From Microbacterium sp. Leaf288 (GTDB lineage Bacteria > Actinomycetota > Actinomycetes > Actinomycetales > Microbacteriaceae), in the NCBI RefSeq assembly GCF_001422925.1, contig NZ_LMNI01000014.1, positions 124,001 to 188,000 on the forward strand: a DNA stretch of 64,000 nt. Direction: 5' to 3'. The position numbers were made by a program, and so were the translations under genes. Shown here piece after piece: positions 26,101 through 33,718 of the stretch. The notes below the pieces were generated by a model. The model saw only the letters and a program-made list of their open reading frames with translations. It searched no databases and was not told where the DNA came from. Numbering within the stretch: position 1 is the first letter of the stretch; each line of letters starts with the position of its first letter.

Positions 26101-28049
26101 GTGATCTCGACGATGCGCCAGCTCGTGGTGCCCAGGGTGAAGACGTCGTTGACGCGCGACTCGTAGACCATCTCCTCGTCGAGTTCGCCGACCCGCGCGT
26201 TCTGGGATTCGCCCGCGATGAAGACGCCGAAGAGGCCGCGGTCGGGGATCGTGCCGCCGCTCGTCACGGCGATGTGCTGTGCCCCCGGGCGACCGGTCAG
26301 CACGCCGAGGTCGCGGTCCCAGATGACGCGGGGACGCAGCTCGGCGAACTCGTCGGACGGGAACCTGCCGGCGATGAGGTCGAGCGTCGCCTCATAGGCG
26401 GAGCGGGGGAGGGAACGGAAGGGCGCACTGCGCTTGAGCGTCTCGTACCAGCCCTCGACGTCGACGGGACCGATCGCGGCGGCGGCCACCGTCTGCTGGG
26501 CGAGGATGTCGAGCGGGTTCTGGGGGATCGCGATCGCCTCGATCTGACCCGCGAGCATGCGCTCGGTGACGATCGCGGTGTGCAGCACGTCGCCGCGGTG
26601 CTTCGGGAAGAGGGCGGCGCGGCTCACCTCGCCGACCTGGTGACCGGCGCGGCCGATGCGCTGGAGTCCCGAAGCCGCACTCGGCGGTGCCTCGACCTGG
26701 ATCACGAGGTCGACCGCCCCCATGTCGATGCCGAGCTCGAGACTCGAGGTCGCGACCACGCAGCGCAGGATGCCGGACTTCAGCTCTTCCTCGACCTGCG
26801 CCCGCTGCTCCTTCGAGACCGATCCATGGTGCGCCTTCGCGAGGACGGGATCTGCCCCCGCCGTCGCACCGGCCTGCGCCATCATCGCGGCGGGCACCGC
26901 CGGATCCGGCAGGTCGAGTCCGAGGCGTTCGGAGTAGATCTCGTTCAGCCGGCCGGTCAGCCGTTCGGCGAGGCGACGGGAGTTGCAGAACACGATGGTC
27001 GAGCGGTGCAGCAGGATGCGATCGACGATCGCCTCCTCGACGTGCGGCCAGACCGACCCCGTCATCTCCGTCTCGCCGGCTCCGGAGGCTCGCGGTGGCG
27101 CGCTCGAGGACTGTCCGTCGGCGAACCAGTCCTCGTCGATGGGCTCGTCATCGAGGTCGTCCGTCGGTCCAGGGCGTTTCGACTCGCTCGTTCTTCGCTC
27201 GCTCAACGACCGGGGGTCAGGCTCGTCGGAGGTGAACGGGCTCGGCGGCGGAGGCGGGTTCAGCATGTCGCCGATGGGCACGACGACCTTCATGTCGAAG
27301 GCCTTGCTCGCGCGCGGCGCCACGATCTCGACGGGCTCCGCACCGCCGAGGAACCGCGCCACCTCGTCGATCGGACGCACGGTCGCCGACAAGCCGATGC
27401 GCTGCGCGGGCGGAGCATCTGGTGCGAACGAGCGTCGCAGCGCATCGAGACGCTCCATGCTCACCGCCAGGTGCGCTCCGCGCTTCGTGGCCGCGACAGC
27501 GTGCACCTCGTCGACGATCACGGTGTGGACGTCGCGCAGCGTCTCGCCCGCGCGGCTCGTGAGCATGAGGTACAGCGACTCGGGGGTCGTGATGAGGATG
27601 TCGGGCGGCGCCTGCACGAGCTTGCGCCGGTCGCCCGCGGGGGTGTCGCCCGACCGCACGCCGACGGTGACATCGGGGACGCTGAGGCCGAGGCGCCGTG
27701 CCGATTGCCCGATCCCGACGAGCGGCGACCGGAGGTTGCGCTCGACGTCGACGCCGAGCGCCTTGAGAGGGGAGATGTAGAGGATCCGCGTGGCGGGGGC
27801 CGTAGCATCCCGTCGCTTCTTCTTGCCCTCGGGTGCCGGCGACGCCGGGGCCTTGTCGTGGAAGACGCGGTCGATCGCCCACAGGAAGGCCGACAGCGTC
27901 TTGCCCGAACCGGTCGGCGCGACGACGAGCGCATGCTTGCCGGCGGAGATCGCCTCCCACGCGCCCTTCTGGGCGTCGGTCGGAGCATGGAAGGCGCCGC
28001 GGAACCAGTCCTGCGTGGCAGGACCGAATCGCTCGAGGACGTCGCCCAT
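23139..28049 (-). CDS. lhr: Large ATP-dependent helicase Lhr
   Basis: This 1,636-residue SF2 helicase has Walker A VVAPTGSGKT (about 42-51), the Walker B-type box VIVDEVHAV (about 178), motif III SATVRP, motif V LELGIDMGAVDLVIQ and motif VI LQRIGRAGHQVGE, followed by the winged-helix and large C-terminal regions of Lhr. Lhr unwinds nucleic acid during repair and lies next to the Nei glycosylase gene. Unusually, the frame contains segments that match intergenic repeat families: near residues 278-292 (SLSERRTSESKRP), near 1016-1030 (SSSERGTSETKRP), near 1153-1159, and at the C-terminal tail (LRQAQGP). These fall in acidic or proline-rich linkers and keep the frame. ATG 28049 and GTG 28052 are both possible. 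Confidence 0.92.
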   Translation of the reverse strand: MGDVLERFGPATQDWFRGAFHAPTDAQKGAWEAISAGKHALVVAPTGSGKTLSAFLWAIDRVFHDKAPASPAPEGKKKRRDATAPATRILYISPLKALGVDVERNLRSPLVGIGQSARRLGLSVPDVTVGVRSGDTPAGDRRKLVQAPPDILITTPESLYLMLTSRAGETLRDVHTVIVDEVHAVAATKRGAHLAVSMERLDALRRSFAPDAPPAQRIGLSATVRPIDEVARFLGGAEPVEIVAPRASKAFDMKVVVPIGDMLNPPPPPSPFTSDEPDPRSLSERRTSESKRPGPTDDLDDEPIDEDWFADGQSSSAPPRASGAGETEMTGSVWPHVEEAIVDRILLHRSTIVFCNSRRLAERLTGRLNEIYSERLGLDLPDPAVPAAMMAQAGATAGADPVLAKAHHGSVSKEQRAQVEEELKSGILRCVVATSSLELGIDMGAVDLVIQVEAPPSAASGLQRIGRAGHQVGEVSRAALFPKHRGDVLHTAIVTERMLAGQIEAIAIPQNPLDILAQQTVAAAAIGPVDVEGWYETLKRSAPFRSLPRSAYEATLDLIAGRFPSDEFAELRPRVIWDRDLGVLTGRPGAQHIAVTSGGTIPDRGLFGVFIAGESQNARVGELDEEMVYESRVNDVFTLGTTSWRIVEITHDRVNVLPAFGQPGKVPFWHGDGIGRPAELGEALGRFSREVSAAAPAKAESRLREAGLDEFAQDNLLAYLAEQREATGTLPTDRQLTVERGRDEVGDWRVILHSPYGMQVHAPWALAVNARIRERLGVDGSAVASDDGIIARIPDAAAEPPGADLFVFDPDELDQIVTEEVGGSALFASRFRECAARALLMPRRNPGKRTPLWQQRQRSAQLLEVARRYPTFPIILETLREVLQDVYDVPSLLRLMRGIGERRIRLIETEPAQPSPFARDLLFGYVGAFMYEGDSPLAERRAAALAVDPALLSELLGKVEMRELLDPDVIAQFEREAQRLDPERRARGLEGVADLLRLLGPLDASEVAERLDPDTAPRSSSERGTSETKRPDPTGNLDHATEAEASALLDALVSARRAIPVTIAGITRIAAIEDAGRLRDALGAALPVGIPTAFLEPVADPLGDLVARYARTHAPFPADAAADRLGIGVAVARLTLQRLESQGRVTSGFFLPAPSTGSGASGATRADETEWCDTEVLRRLRMRSLAAIRGSVEPVPQHAYARFLPVWQHVTRPLEGIDGVAAVVEQLAGVPIPASAWESLVLPARVADYTSGMLDELTATGEVVWSGHGSLPGRDGWIALHPADAVPLTLALPDEAEEVAPGSLDAQLLAALGGGGAYFAAQLRQTTGAENEQSVVDALWRLTWAGLVTNDTFAPVRALVSGGSQAHRVSRRTPRARLYRGAAVRAVAASVPARPPAIGGRWSLLPAAEPDAALRATATASQLLDRYGVVTRGAVQSEGVPGGFAQTYRVLAGFEEAGHCRRGYVIEKLGAAQFAASATVDRLREFAGLSDPPPLRAVTLAATDPANPYGAALAWPALEGVSHRPGRKAGALVVLVDGALTLYLERGGKSALAFTDDEAALAAATRDLAATARARRLDTLTIEQVNGAFVYGTSVGRTLRDAGFVESPRGLTLRRLTAGDALRQAQGPEDRAGARA
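23170..23188. repeat. CCTGAGCCTGTCGAAGG repeat forming the Lhr C-terminus
   Basis: CCCTGAGCCTGTCGAAGGG lies inside the end of lhr, where its minus strand is read as LRQAQGP. It is a short imperfect palindrome of a type common as an intergenic repeat in high-GC bacteria. Confidence 0.6.
24574..24591. repeat. Second copy of the GAGCCNGTCGAAGG repeat inside lhr
   Basis: CCCGAGCCCGTCGAAGGG differs from the 23170 copy at two positions and is read in-frame as part of PAPSTGSGASG in the Lhr protein. Confidence 0.55.
24961..25000. repeat. REP-like element inserted in frame in lhr (copy 1)
   Basis: CGTTTCGTCTCGCTCGTTCC begins this 40-base element, the reverse orientation of the GTTGAGCG...GTCGAAACG family. 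On the lhr strand it encodes SSSERGTSETKRP within a linker. Confidence 0.7.
27175..27214. repeat. REP-like element inserted in frame in lhr (copy 2)
   Basis: CGTTTCGACTCGCTCGTTCT begins this 40-base element, which ends in CGCTCAACGACCGGG as in the intergenic copy at 60558-60597. On the lhr strand it encodes SLSERRTSESKRP within an acidic linker. Confidence 0.75.
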
Positions 28050-28160
28050 CACTCCATCTTCGTCGTGATCGCCGACATCGGGCCAGGTTCCGTCCAGGAC
28101 CGTCGCGTAGGCTCCCTCCGTGCGTGCACCCCCGGCACGCGCTCACCGCCGAGGACCGTG

Positions 28161-28625
28161 ATGGAACCGATGCCCTCGAGCGAGCCCACGGCCCCGGCTC
28201 CGCTCACCCGCCGCACCGACCCGGCACTCGCCGACCGGTCGTGGATGCGCTCACGGCGCGTGCAGACGTTCGGGCTCGGCGCGCTCTGCGGTGCGCTGGG
28301 GCTCTCGCTGCTGGTGGTCGTCACCACGATCCTCGGAGCATCGCAGAACCAGGCGCCGCTGGTGCCCGCCGACCCGGCGCCCGTCTCGGAGCCGCGGCCC
28401 TCGGCATCCATCCCCGCCACGCCGTCGCCGTCCTCCACGCCGACGACCGGGCCGGCGGAGGAGACGGATGCCGCCACCGAGCCGGAAGCACCCGCCGAGC
28501 AGCCGGTGGTCGCGGTCCCTGCGCCGGCGCCCGAGCCCACCCAGACCCAGCCTCCGGCCGACGAGTCCACGGACAGCCCCGGCAACAGCGACAACGCCCC
28601 GGGCCGCCAGAAGAAGCAGCCCTGA
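28161..28625 (+). CDS. Small membrane-anchored proline-rich protein
   Basis: This 154-residue protein has about 35 cytoplasmic residues, one membrane helix (GLGALCGALGLSLLVVVTTIL) and a long extracytoplasmic tail very rich in Pro, Thr, Ser, Glu and Ala, ending GRQKKQP. No enzymatic domain is visible. Such tails span the cell wall; the role is unknown. ATG 28161 has GAGGA 5 nt upstream; GTG 28158 is an alternative. It is divergent from lhr. Confidence 0.65.
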   Translation: MEPMPSSEPTAPAPLTRRTDPALADRSWMRSRRVQTFGLGALCGALGLSLLVVVTTILGASQNQAPLVPADPAPVSEPRPSASIPATPSPSSTPTTGPAEETDAATEPEAPAEQPVVAVPAPAPEPTQTQPPADESTDSPGNSDNAPGRQKKQP

Positions 28626-28744
28626 CCGCCCCGCCGCCGGGCAGACCTGCGGTTCAGGGTCCGTATCCGAATCGTTGCGGGACGCGCGAGGGGAGGCCCG
28701 CACACTGTCGATAGAGTCGCTGCACCCCCCCCGATGGAGACGAC

Positions 28745-29755
28745 GTGCGACGACCAATTTCCCTCGCCCTCGCTGCGCTGGTCGCCTTCGGCGCGCTCAC
28801 CGCGTGCACACCGCAGGCCGAGCCCGAGGCGGCTTCGACGCCGACCCCGAAGGCACCCACCCCCACGCCCACCCCCACTGTCGAGGCGCTGCTCGTCGGC
28901 CCTGGGGACAAGCCGCCAACGTTGTTCGGCGAGGACTGCGGCTCCGCGCTATCACCGGAGGATGTGCGCAGAGTCACCGGCGCTGAACTCTCCCTCGCAA
29001 GTTCTGACAGCGCGGGACAGGTGGGCAACGTTGGTGGACTCGCCTGCAGCTGGGAGGCAGAGGGCACCGCGGTGCGGATCGAGATCCTCCCACGCGCAGG
29101 GCTGGGCGACGCTCAGTTCCCCGTCGATCAGGCGGCCTACTACTTCGACGATTGCGTCGCGGAGTGGGTGTGCTCCGGCCGCACCGAGACGGTTGAGCTC
29201 TGGCTGAGCGCATCGTTCCAGTACTTCCCTGGGACGGATCGCGCGCAGATCGACGCGTGGACGTCGGACCTGGCCGGGGTCGTCTTCGCAAACGCTGCGG
29301 CGACAGAATCCCGCCCCTGGACACGCGATCGAACCGGTTGGTGGGGCGATCTCGACTGCGAGGCGCTGGCGGGCGTCATGTCTCGCGAGCTCGGCGCGGA
29401 GCTGACGGGCGCGAAGGGCGGATACATCGATCCCCCGCTGCCCGGGGTCCTGCTGGCAGCCGAAGCGTCGAAGTGGTCGAACTGCTACCTGCAAGACGAA
29501 ACTCGAGCGCTGGAGATCTCCTCGTCTTCCGGCGGAGCGTGGGCTCTGCCGAGCAGCCCCGACGACGAGGCTTTTGAAACCGGGGTCCCCGGGATCACCG
29601 CGTGGATCGATTCGGGATTCTGGTCGACGACCGCTGCGGGGTACACGATGACCGACGGGGTCAACATGCTCTCGGCATACGTCCCGACGGATGCGCCGTG
29701 GTCTGCGGAGGACGCGGTCCGCGCGCTTGCTCGTGCTGTGGCCGACTGGCAGTGA
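28745..29755 (+). CDS. Lipoprotein with two related domains
   Basis: This 336-residue secreted protein has a signal peptide ending in the lipobox LTAC, a Thr/Pro linker (TPTPKAPTPTPTPT) and two domains that seem related: DCGSALSPEDVRRVTGAEL near 65-83 and DCEALAGVMSRELGAEL near 201-218, each followed by a CSW or NCYL cysteine. The pattern resembles DUF3558-type lipoproteins with one disulfide per domain. The function is unknown. GTG 28745 has GGAG 5 nt upstream. A run of nine C residues lies just before the ribosome site. Confidence 0.7.
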   Translation: MRRPISLALAALVAFGALTACTPQAEPEAASTPTPKAPTPTPTPTVEALLVGPGDKPPTLFGEDCGSALSPEDVRRVTGAELSLASSDSAGQVGNVGGLACSWEAEGTAVRIEILPRAGLGDAQFPVDQAAYYFDDCVAEWVCSGRTETVELWLSASFQYFPGTDRAQIDAWTSDLAGVVFANAAATESRPWTRDRTGWWGDLDCEALAGVMSRELGAELTGAKGGYIDPPLPGVLLAAEASKWSNCYLQDETRALEISSSSGGAWALPSSPDDEAFETGVPGITAWIDSGFWSTTAAGYTMTDGVNMLSAYVPTDAPWSAEDAVRALARAVADWQ

Positions 29756-29770
29756 GAGGCGGACGCGAAC

Positions 29771-29953
29771 TCAGCGCTCGTCGGGCATGAGGATCCAGAA
29801 CAGCAGGTACATCAGGATCGAGACGCCGAAGAACACGGTCGAGCCGATCCAGAGCACACGCACAGGCACCACGCTGCAGCCGAAGCGGTCGGCGATGCCC
29901 TGGCAGACTCCCGCGATCATGCGCCCTTTCAGCGGGCGGACCAGGCGATGCAT
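29771..29953 (-). CDS. PspC-domain microprotein (copy 1)
   Basis: This 60-residue protein consists almost solely of a PspC domain: an N-terminal amphipathic RPLKGRMIAGVCQGIADRFG segment and one long hydrophobic helix (VLWIGSTVFFGVSILMYLLFWILMP). PspC domains sense or signal envelope stress. Here the minimal domain stands alone. It shares about half its residues with the next gene and probably arose by tandem duplication. Confidence 0.85.
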   Translation of the reverse strand: MHRLVRPLKGRMIAGVCQGIADRFGCSVVPVRVLWIGSTVFFGVSILMYLLFWILMPDER

Positions 29954-29992
29954 GCGTTCATCATGGCCTCACGCGCCCGACCGCACCAGGGG

Positions 29993-30175
29993 TCAGCGGT
30001 CGGAGGGGACCACGATCCACAGCAGGATGTAGATCCACAGCGACAGGCCGAAGAAGACGACCGCGATCAGGGTGAGGATGCGCACGAGGGTGACGTTCCA
30101 CCCGAAGCGGTTTGCGATGGCGGCGCAGACGCCGGCGATCCATCGGCCCTGCTGAGGTCTGACGAGTGCGTTCAT
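29993..30175 (-). CDS. PspC-domain microprotein (copy 2)
   Basis: This 60-residue PspC domain matches the preceding copy: RPQQGRWIAGVCAAIANRFGWN, then ILTLIAVVFFGLSLWIYILLWIVVPSDR. The two genes lie 39 bases apart on the same strand. The upstream CAGGAT and copy 1's CATGAT both sit 6 nt before the start codons, so each may have its own weak promoter. Confidence 0.85.
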   Translation of the reverse strand: MNALVRPQQGRWIAGVCAAIANRFGWNVTLVRILTLIAVVFFGLSLWIYILLWIVVPSDR

Positions 30176-30238
30176 GGCTCCATCCTGCTCGCGTCGGTGA
30201 GTGCCCGCACGGGTGCGAGCCCCCGGCTTCGCGCGGGG

Positions 30239-30290
30239 CCGGGCCGCGGCATCCGTCTCCCCTTCCGGAGAGAGGGATGCCGCGACCCGG
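30239..30290 (-). terminator. Long hairpin after the ABC-F gene
   Basis: Arms 30239-30254 and 30275-30290 pair over 16 positions with a single mismatch, and an inner TCTCC/GGAGA stem (30256-30260 with 30267-30271) extends it. It ends 2 bases from the ABC-F stop codon and is a likely terminator. Confidence 0.6.
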
Positions 30291-30292
30291 CG

Positions 30293-32041
30293 TCAGCGCT
30301 CGGTCAGCGTGCCGTCGCGGTCCAGCTCGAGGACGAGGCTCACGCCGAGGCGTTCGAGGAACGCGTCGTCGTGGCTCACGATGAGCACCGCGCCGCGGTA
30401 GGCCGCGATCGCGTCGACGAGCTGGTCGACCGTGTCGAGGTCGAGGTTGTTCGTCGGCTCGTCGAACACCAGCAGCTGCGGCGGCGGGTCGGCGAGCATG
30501 AGCCGCGCGAGCGCGACCCGGAACCGCTCGCCGCCCGACAGCGTCCCCACCGGGCGTTCCACCGCAGCCCCTCGGATGAGGAACCGCGCGAGCCGGTTGC
30601 GCAGCTCCACGATCGTGACGCTCGGCGCGGACGGGGCGACGTTGTCGAGCACGGATGCCGCGTCGTCGAGCCCGTCCACACGCTGCGGCAGGTACCCGAC
30701 ACGGTCGGTGTGCAGCTCGGCGCGCGCCGTTTGCAGGACCGTCGGGGACCGGCCGGCGGTCGAGCCCGGATCCTCGGGCCCCTGTCCTTCGTCGTCCGTG
30801 GGTGGTCCTGCGAACGGTTCGGGGTCGGTGTCGGAGCCGACCAGCTTCTCGAGCAGAGTCGTCTTGCCGGCGCCGTTCGGGCCGATCAGCGCGACCCGCT
30901 CGGGTCCCTGGATGATCCACGAGCGCTCGCCGTCGCCGAGGGTGGCGATGCGGCGCCCGGCCGGAACACCCGGGTCGGGCAGGTCGATCTTCACGATGTC
31001 GTCGTCGCGCACGCGGCGCTCCGCGGTATCGAGGGCTTCCCGAGCGGATGCCTCGCGGTCGGCCTTCTCGCCGCGCAGCTTGCCCGCCGAGACCTGAGCC
31101 GCCCGCTTGAGGTTGCCCGCGACGATCGGCGGCACCCGCTTCTCGAGCTGCGCCTTCTGTCCCATCGCGGCTCGGCGCGAGATGGTGGTCTCGGCCTCGA
31201 TGCGCTGGCGCTTCTCGCGCTTCAACGCCTGGCGGGCGGCACGCTCGGCGTCGCGCGCGGCGCCCTGCTCGGCATCCAGCCACGCGCGCCACTCGGAGTA
31301 GGGCCCGCCGAAGGTCGACAGCTCGTTCGCGTACAGCTCGGCGGTGTCGTCCATCAGGTCGAGCAGGGCCGTGTCGTGGCTCACCACGACGAGGGCACCG
31401 CGCCACGAGCGCACCATGTCGTGCAGGCGTGCCCGCGCCTCGCGGTCGAGGTTGTTGGTGGGCTCGTCGAGCAGCGCGATGGTCCCCACGCCCCCTCCAC
31501 GCGGCGCTGGCGCGCCGCGCGGAGCCTCCGGGCGCGTGGGCCCAGCTCCGCCCAGCAGGCGGATGCCGGCGATCGCGGTGAGCACCGCCTCGCCGCCCGA
31601 CAACTGCCCGACGCTGCGGTCGAGCATGTCGGGGACCAGACCGGCTTCGGCGAGGGCCGCGTGTGCGCGCGCCTCGATGTCCCAGTCGGAGCCGACCGCG
31701 TCGAAGTGACGCGGGTCGGCGTCGCCGGACTCGATGGCGCGCAGCGCCCGGAGCGTGTCGCCCACGCCGAGCAGGTCGGCGACGGGCCGGTCGACGTCGA
31801 GCGTCAGGCGCTGCGGAAGGTACGCAGCATCCGTCGCCCCAGCGATGTGACCGCCCGAGGGCGTGAGCTCGCCGGCGATGAGCCGCATGAGCGTGGACTT
31901 GCCGGAGCCGTTCCGGCCGACGAGACCGGTGCGGCCGGTGCCGAACGATCCGGAGACATCCGTGAGCGCGGCGGAGCCGTCGGGCCAGGCGAACGAGACC
32001 CGGTCGAGGACGATGGCAGGGGTGAGGGTGTGAGCGGGCAT
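30293..32041 (-). CDS. ABC-F family ATPase
   Basis: This 582-residue soluble protein has two ABC ATPase domains and no membrane segments: Walker A GRNGSGKST and GPNGAGKTT, signatures LSGGEAVLT and LSGGERFRV, Walker B LLDEPTNNLD and VFDEPTNNLD. The inter-domain linker (about 230-320) is a long charged helix pair (ERAARQALKREKRQRIEAETTISRRAAMGQKAQLEKRVP), as in ribosome-acting ABC-F proteins. Such proteins protect or rescue ribosomes, sometimes from antibiotics. Insertions between Walker A and signature in both halves are Gly/Pro-rich. AGGAGG lies 4 nt upstream of the ATG. Confidence 0.9.
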   Translation of the reverse strand: MPAHTLTPAIVLDRVSFAWPDGSAALTDVSGSFGTGRTGLVGRNGSGKSTLMRLIAGELTPSGGHIAGATDAAYLPQRLTLDVDRPVADLLGVGDTLRALRAIESGDADPRHFDAVGSDWDIEARAHAALAEAGLVPDMLDRSVGQLSGGEAVLTAIAGIRLLGGAGPTRPEAPRGAPAPRGGGVGTIALLDEPTNNLDREARARLHDMVRSWRGALVVVSHDTALLDLMDDTAELYANELSTFGGPYSEWRAWLDAEQGAARDAERAARQALKREKRQRIEAETTISRRAAMGQKAQLEKRVPPIVAGNLKRAAQVSAGKLRGEKADREASAREALDTAERRVRDDDIVKIDLPDPGVPAGRRIATLGDGERSWIIQGPERVALIGPNGAGKTTLLEKLVGSDTDPEPFAGPPTDDEGQGPEDPGSTAGRSPTVLQTARAELHTDRVGYLPQRVDGLDDAASVLDNVAPSAPSVTIVELRNRLARFLIRGAAVERPVGTLSGGERFRVALARLMLADPPPQLLVFDEPTNNLDLDTVDQLVDAIAAYRGAVLIVSHDDAFLERLGVSLVLELDRDGTLTER

Positions 32042-32051
32042 GAGGCCTCCT

Positions 32052-32072
32052 GTGTCAGACGTGCGCTGACAC
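32052..32072. promoter_or_regulatory. Inverted repeat just upstream of the ABC-F ribosome site
   Basis: GTGTCAG (32052-32058) and CTGACAC (32066-32072) are perfect inverted repeats 7 nt apart, directly before the AGGAGG site. It may be an operator or the last hairpin of a leader that hides the ribosome site. Confidence 0.45.
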
Positions 32073-32189
32073 CGAGGGGCCGCAGGACCGGCGTCCGGGC
32101 ATGCCGGAGCGGGATGAGGAAGCGGCGGATCGACGGCAGCGCGAAGTGGTTCAAGCGCTGGCGCGTCGAGAGTCGACGGAGCAGCGCGA

Positions 32190-32219
32190 TTACAGCGCGG
32201 TCGCGTCGATCAGCTTCAA
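32190..32219 (-). CDS. Possible 9-residue leader peptide upstream of ABC-F
   Basis: A TTG at 32219 with GAGGAA 5 nt upstream opens a 9-codon frame (MKLIDATAL) that ends in TAA, an unusual stop in this GC-rich window. It lies about 150 bases before the ABC-F start. Some ABC-F genes are controlled by ribosome stalling on such peptides. The case here rests only on position, ribosome site and stop codon. Confidence 0.25.
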   Translation of the reverse strand: MKLIDATAL

Positions 32220-32305
32220 GGGAGTTCCTCACGGAGGGGACAAGGCCGTCAGCCACCATAGCCGACATCCCTGGACAGGGCCAGGGCTTCGGCTCGCAGG
32301 CTCGC

Positions 32306-32977
32306 TCAACCACCTGGGGTTGTCGTGAGCTCCTCGAGCTGCTTGTCGAGGAAGATGCGCACGTCGTCGAGCTCCTGCTCGGAGACGCTGTGCGTGAGGC
32401 CCGGGTACACGCGGCCGCTCAGGTCGACGCGTTCGGGCAGCCACTGCGTGGTGTGCTCGACGAGAAAGCCGGGGATGACGTCGTCGTTGGTGCCCCGGCC
32501 CCAGAACACCGGGGGCTTCCGCTCGGCGAGCTCGGCATCCTTCGCCAGCTCCCCGGGAGTCACGTAGCCCGACAGGTTCACGGCGAACGCGAACCGCTGA
32601 GGGTCGAGACGCATCGCCTGCAGCGACACCGCGCCGCCTTGCGAGAAACCGAGAAGGCCGACGGATGCTGCGCCCGCCGCGTGCGCATCGACCCAGGCGA
32701 TGACGGCCTCTGCCGCGCGCGTGACGTGCGAGGGATCGCGGCCGTCGAGGCCGTCGATCGGGTACCAGGAGCGACCGGGCGCCGGCCACGGCGGAACCAG
32801 GGGGGCAGCGAGGCTCGCGACCACGAAGGCGTCGGGAAGGTAGCCGCGCAGGGGATAGAGGTCGTGCTCGTCGGCACCGTAGCCGTGCAGGAGCAGGAGG
32901 AGGTGGCGTCCTGCGAGGGCCGACCGCTCGGTCGACCACAGCACGGCGTCGGCGTCGAGGACGAGCGCTTCCGGCAT
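32306..32977 (-). CDS. Phospholipase/carboxylesterase family alpha/beta hydrolase
   Basis: This 223-residue enzyme is of the carboxylesterase/phospholipase 2 type. The oxyanion segment is LLLLHGYGADEHD, the nucleophile elbow GFSQGGAVS, the catalytic Asp in GTNDDVIP and the His in GLTHSVSEQEL. Length and motif order match the family, which cleaves short acyl esters. ATG 32977 follows GAGGGC, and a CAGGAT box sits 6 nt upstream. There is no signal peptide, so it is cytoplasmic. Confidence 0.88.
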   Translation of the reverse strand: MPEALVLDADAVLWSTERSALAGRHLLLLLHGYGADEHDLYPLRGYLPDAFVVASLAAPLVPPWPAPGRSWYPIDGLDGRDPSHVTRAAEAVIAWVDAHAAGAASVGLLGFSQGGAVSLQAMRLDPQRFAFAVNLSGYVTPGELAKDAELAERKPPVFWGRGTNDDVIPGFLVEHTTQWLPERVDLSGRVYPGLTHSVSEQELDDVRIFLDKQLEELTTTPGG

Positions 32978-33056
32978 GCCCTCATCCTGACATGCGGCGC
33001 CGACACGGCCGAGGCCCGAACGGGTGCGGTCCTCGTCGCGGGTGGGTCGCGCGGGG

Positions 33057-33062
33057 TATACA
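33057..33062 (+). promoter_or_regulatory. -10 box (TATACA) of NUDIX gene
   Basis: TATACA lies 6 nt before ATG 33069, fitting the leaderless spacing although the last base is not T. Confidence 0.4.
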
Positions 33063-33068
33063 AGAGGC

Positions 33069-33656
33069 ATGTCCGTGCGCACTCCCGACCCCGAACCTGC
33101 GGGCGACGAGCCGTTCGGCCCGCCGGCCGGCAATGTCTCGAACCCCGCGTGGCTGAGCGACATCGAGCTCGAAGAGGCTCGTCGACGGCTGCCCATGCTC
33201 TACGTCGAGGGCGTTCCGGTGCGCACCGACGGCATGGGGCAGGTCACACAAGTCGGCATCCTGCTGCGGGCGACCCCCATCGGGGAGATCTCGCGCACCA
33301 TCGTGTCGGGTCGCGTGCGCTACGGCGAGACCGTCCGCGACGCGCTGTTCCGGCACCTCGAGAACGACCTCGGACCGATGGCCTTCCCGATGCTGCCGCC
33401 GCAGCCGACGCCCTTCACCGTCGCCGAGTACTTCCCGCTCCCGGGCGTCAGCGCCTACCACGACGACCGGCAGCACGCGGTGTCGCTCGCGTTCGTCGTC
33501 CCCGTCACCGGCACGTGCGAGCCGCGTCAGGACGCGCTCGAGGTGACCTGGCTGACACCGGAGGAGGCGGCATCCGATGCCCTCTCCGCCGAGATGGAGG
33601 GCGGACGCGGCACCCTCGTGCGCATGGCGCTCGCGAGCGTGGGCGCCCTGCGCTGA
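33069..33656 (+). CDS. NUDIX-like protein, DUF4916 family
   Basis: This 195-residue protein matches the actinobacterial DUF4916/NUDIX group: WLSDIELEEARRRLPMLYVEGVPV, VTQVGILLRATPIGEISRTIVSGRVRYGETVRDALFRHLENDLGP, FTVAEYFPLPGVSAYHDDRQHAVSLAFVVPV. The region ETVRDALFRHLENDLG sits where the NUDIX box should be but lacks the full GX5EX7REUXEEXGU pattern, so hydrolase activity is uncertain. It is divergent from the esterase gene. Confidence 0.8.
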   Translation: MSVRTPDPEPAGDEPFGPPAGNVSNPAWLSDIELEEARRRLPMLYVEGVPVRTDGMGQVTQVGILLRATPIGEISRTIVSGRVRYGETVRDALFRHLENDLGPMAFPMLPPQPTPFTVAEYFPLPGVSAYHDDRQHAVSLAFVVPVTGTCEPRQDALEVTWLTPEEAASDALSAEMEGGRGTLVRMALASVGALR

Positions 33657-33706
33657 CGCTCGCGCCCGCCCGGATCCCGCCCTCGCGCGGTGTCGCCGCC
33701 CGCGCA

Positions 33707-33712
33707 TAGGCT
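33707..33712 (+). promoter_or_regulatory. -10 box (TAGGCT) of leaderless M3 peptidase gene
   Basis: TAGGCT lies 6 nt before GTG 33719, and no ribosome-binding site is present. Confidence 0.5.
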
Positions 33713-33718
33713 CACAGG

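Noticed and set aside
25767..28625. Very long plus-strand open frames antisense to lhr (also 23130-25580)
   Set aside because: They are mirror frames of a GC-rich gene. Their composition is Arg/Asp/Leu-rich without family motifs, while the minus-strand frame has all Lhr helicase motifs. Only the last 154 codons (28161-28625) are taken as a gene.
31804..32313. 170-codon minus-strand frame upstream of and into the ABC-F gene
   Set aside because: It overlaps the ABC-F gene out of frame for 238 bases, has no ribosome site and no family features. The shorter 9-codon frame was noted instead.
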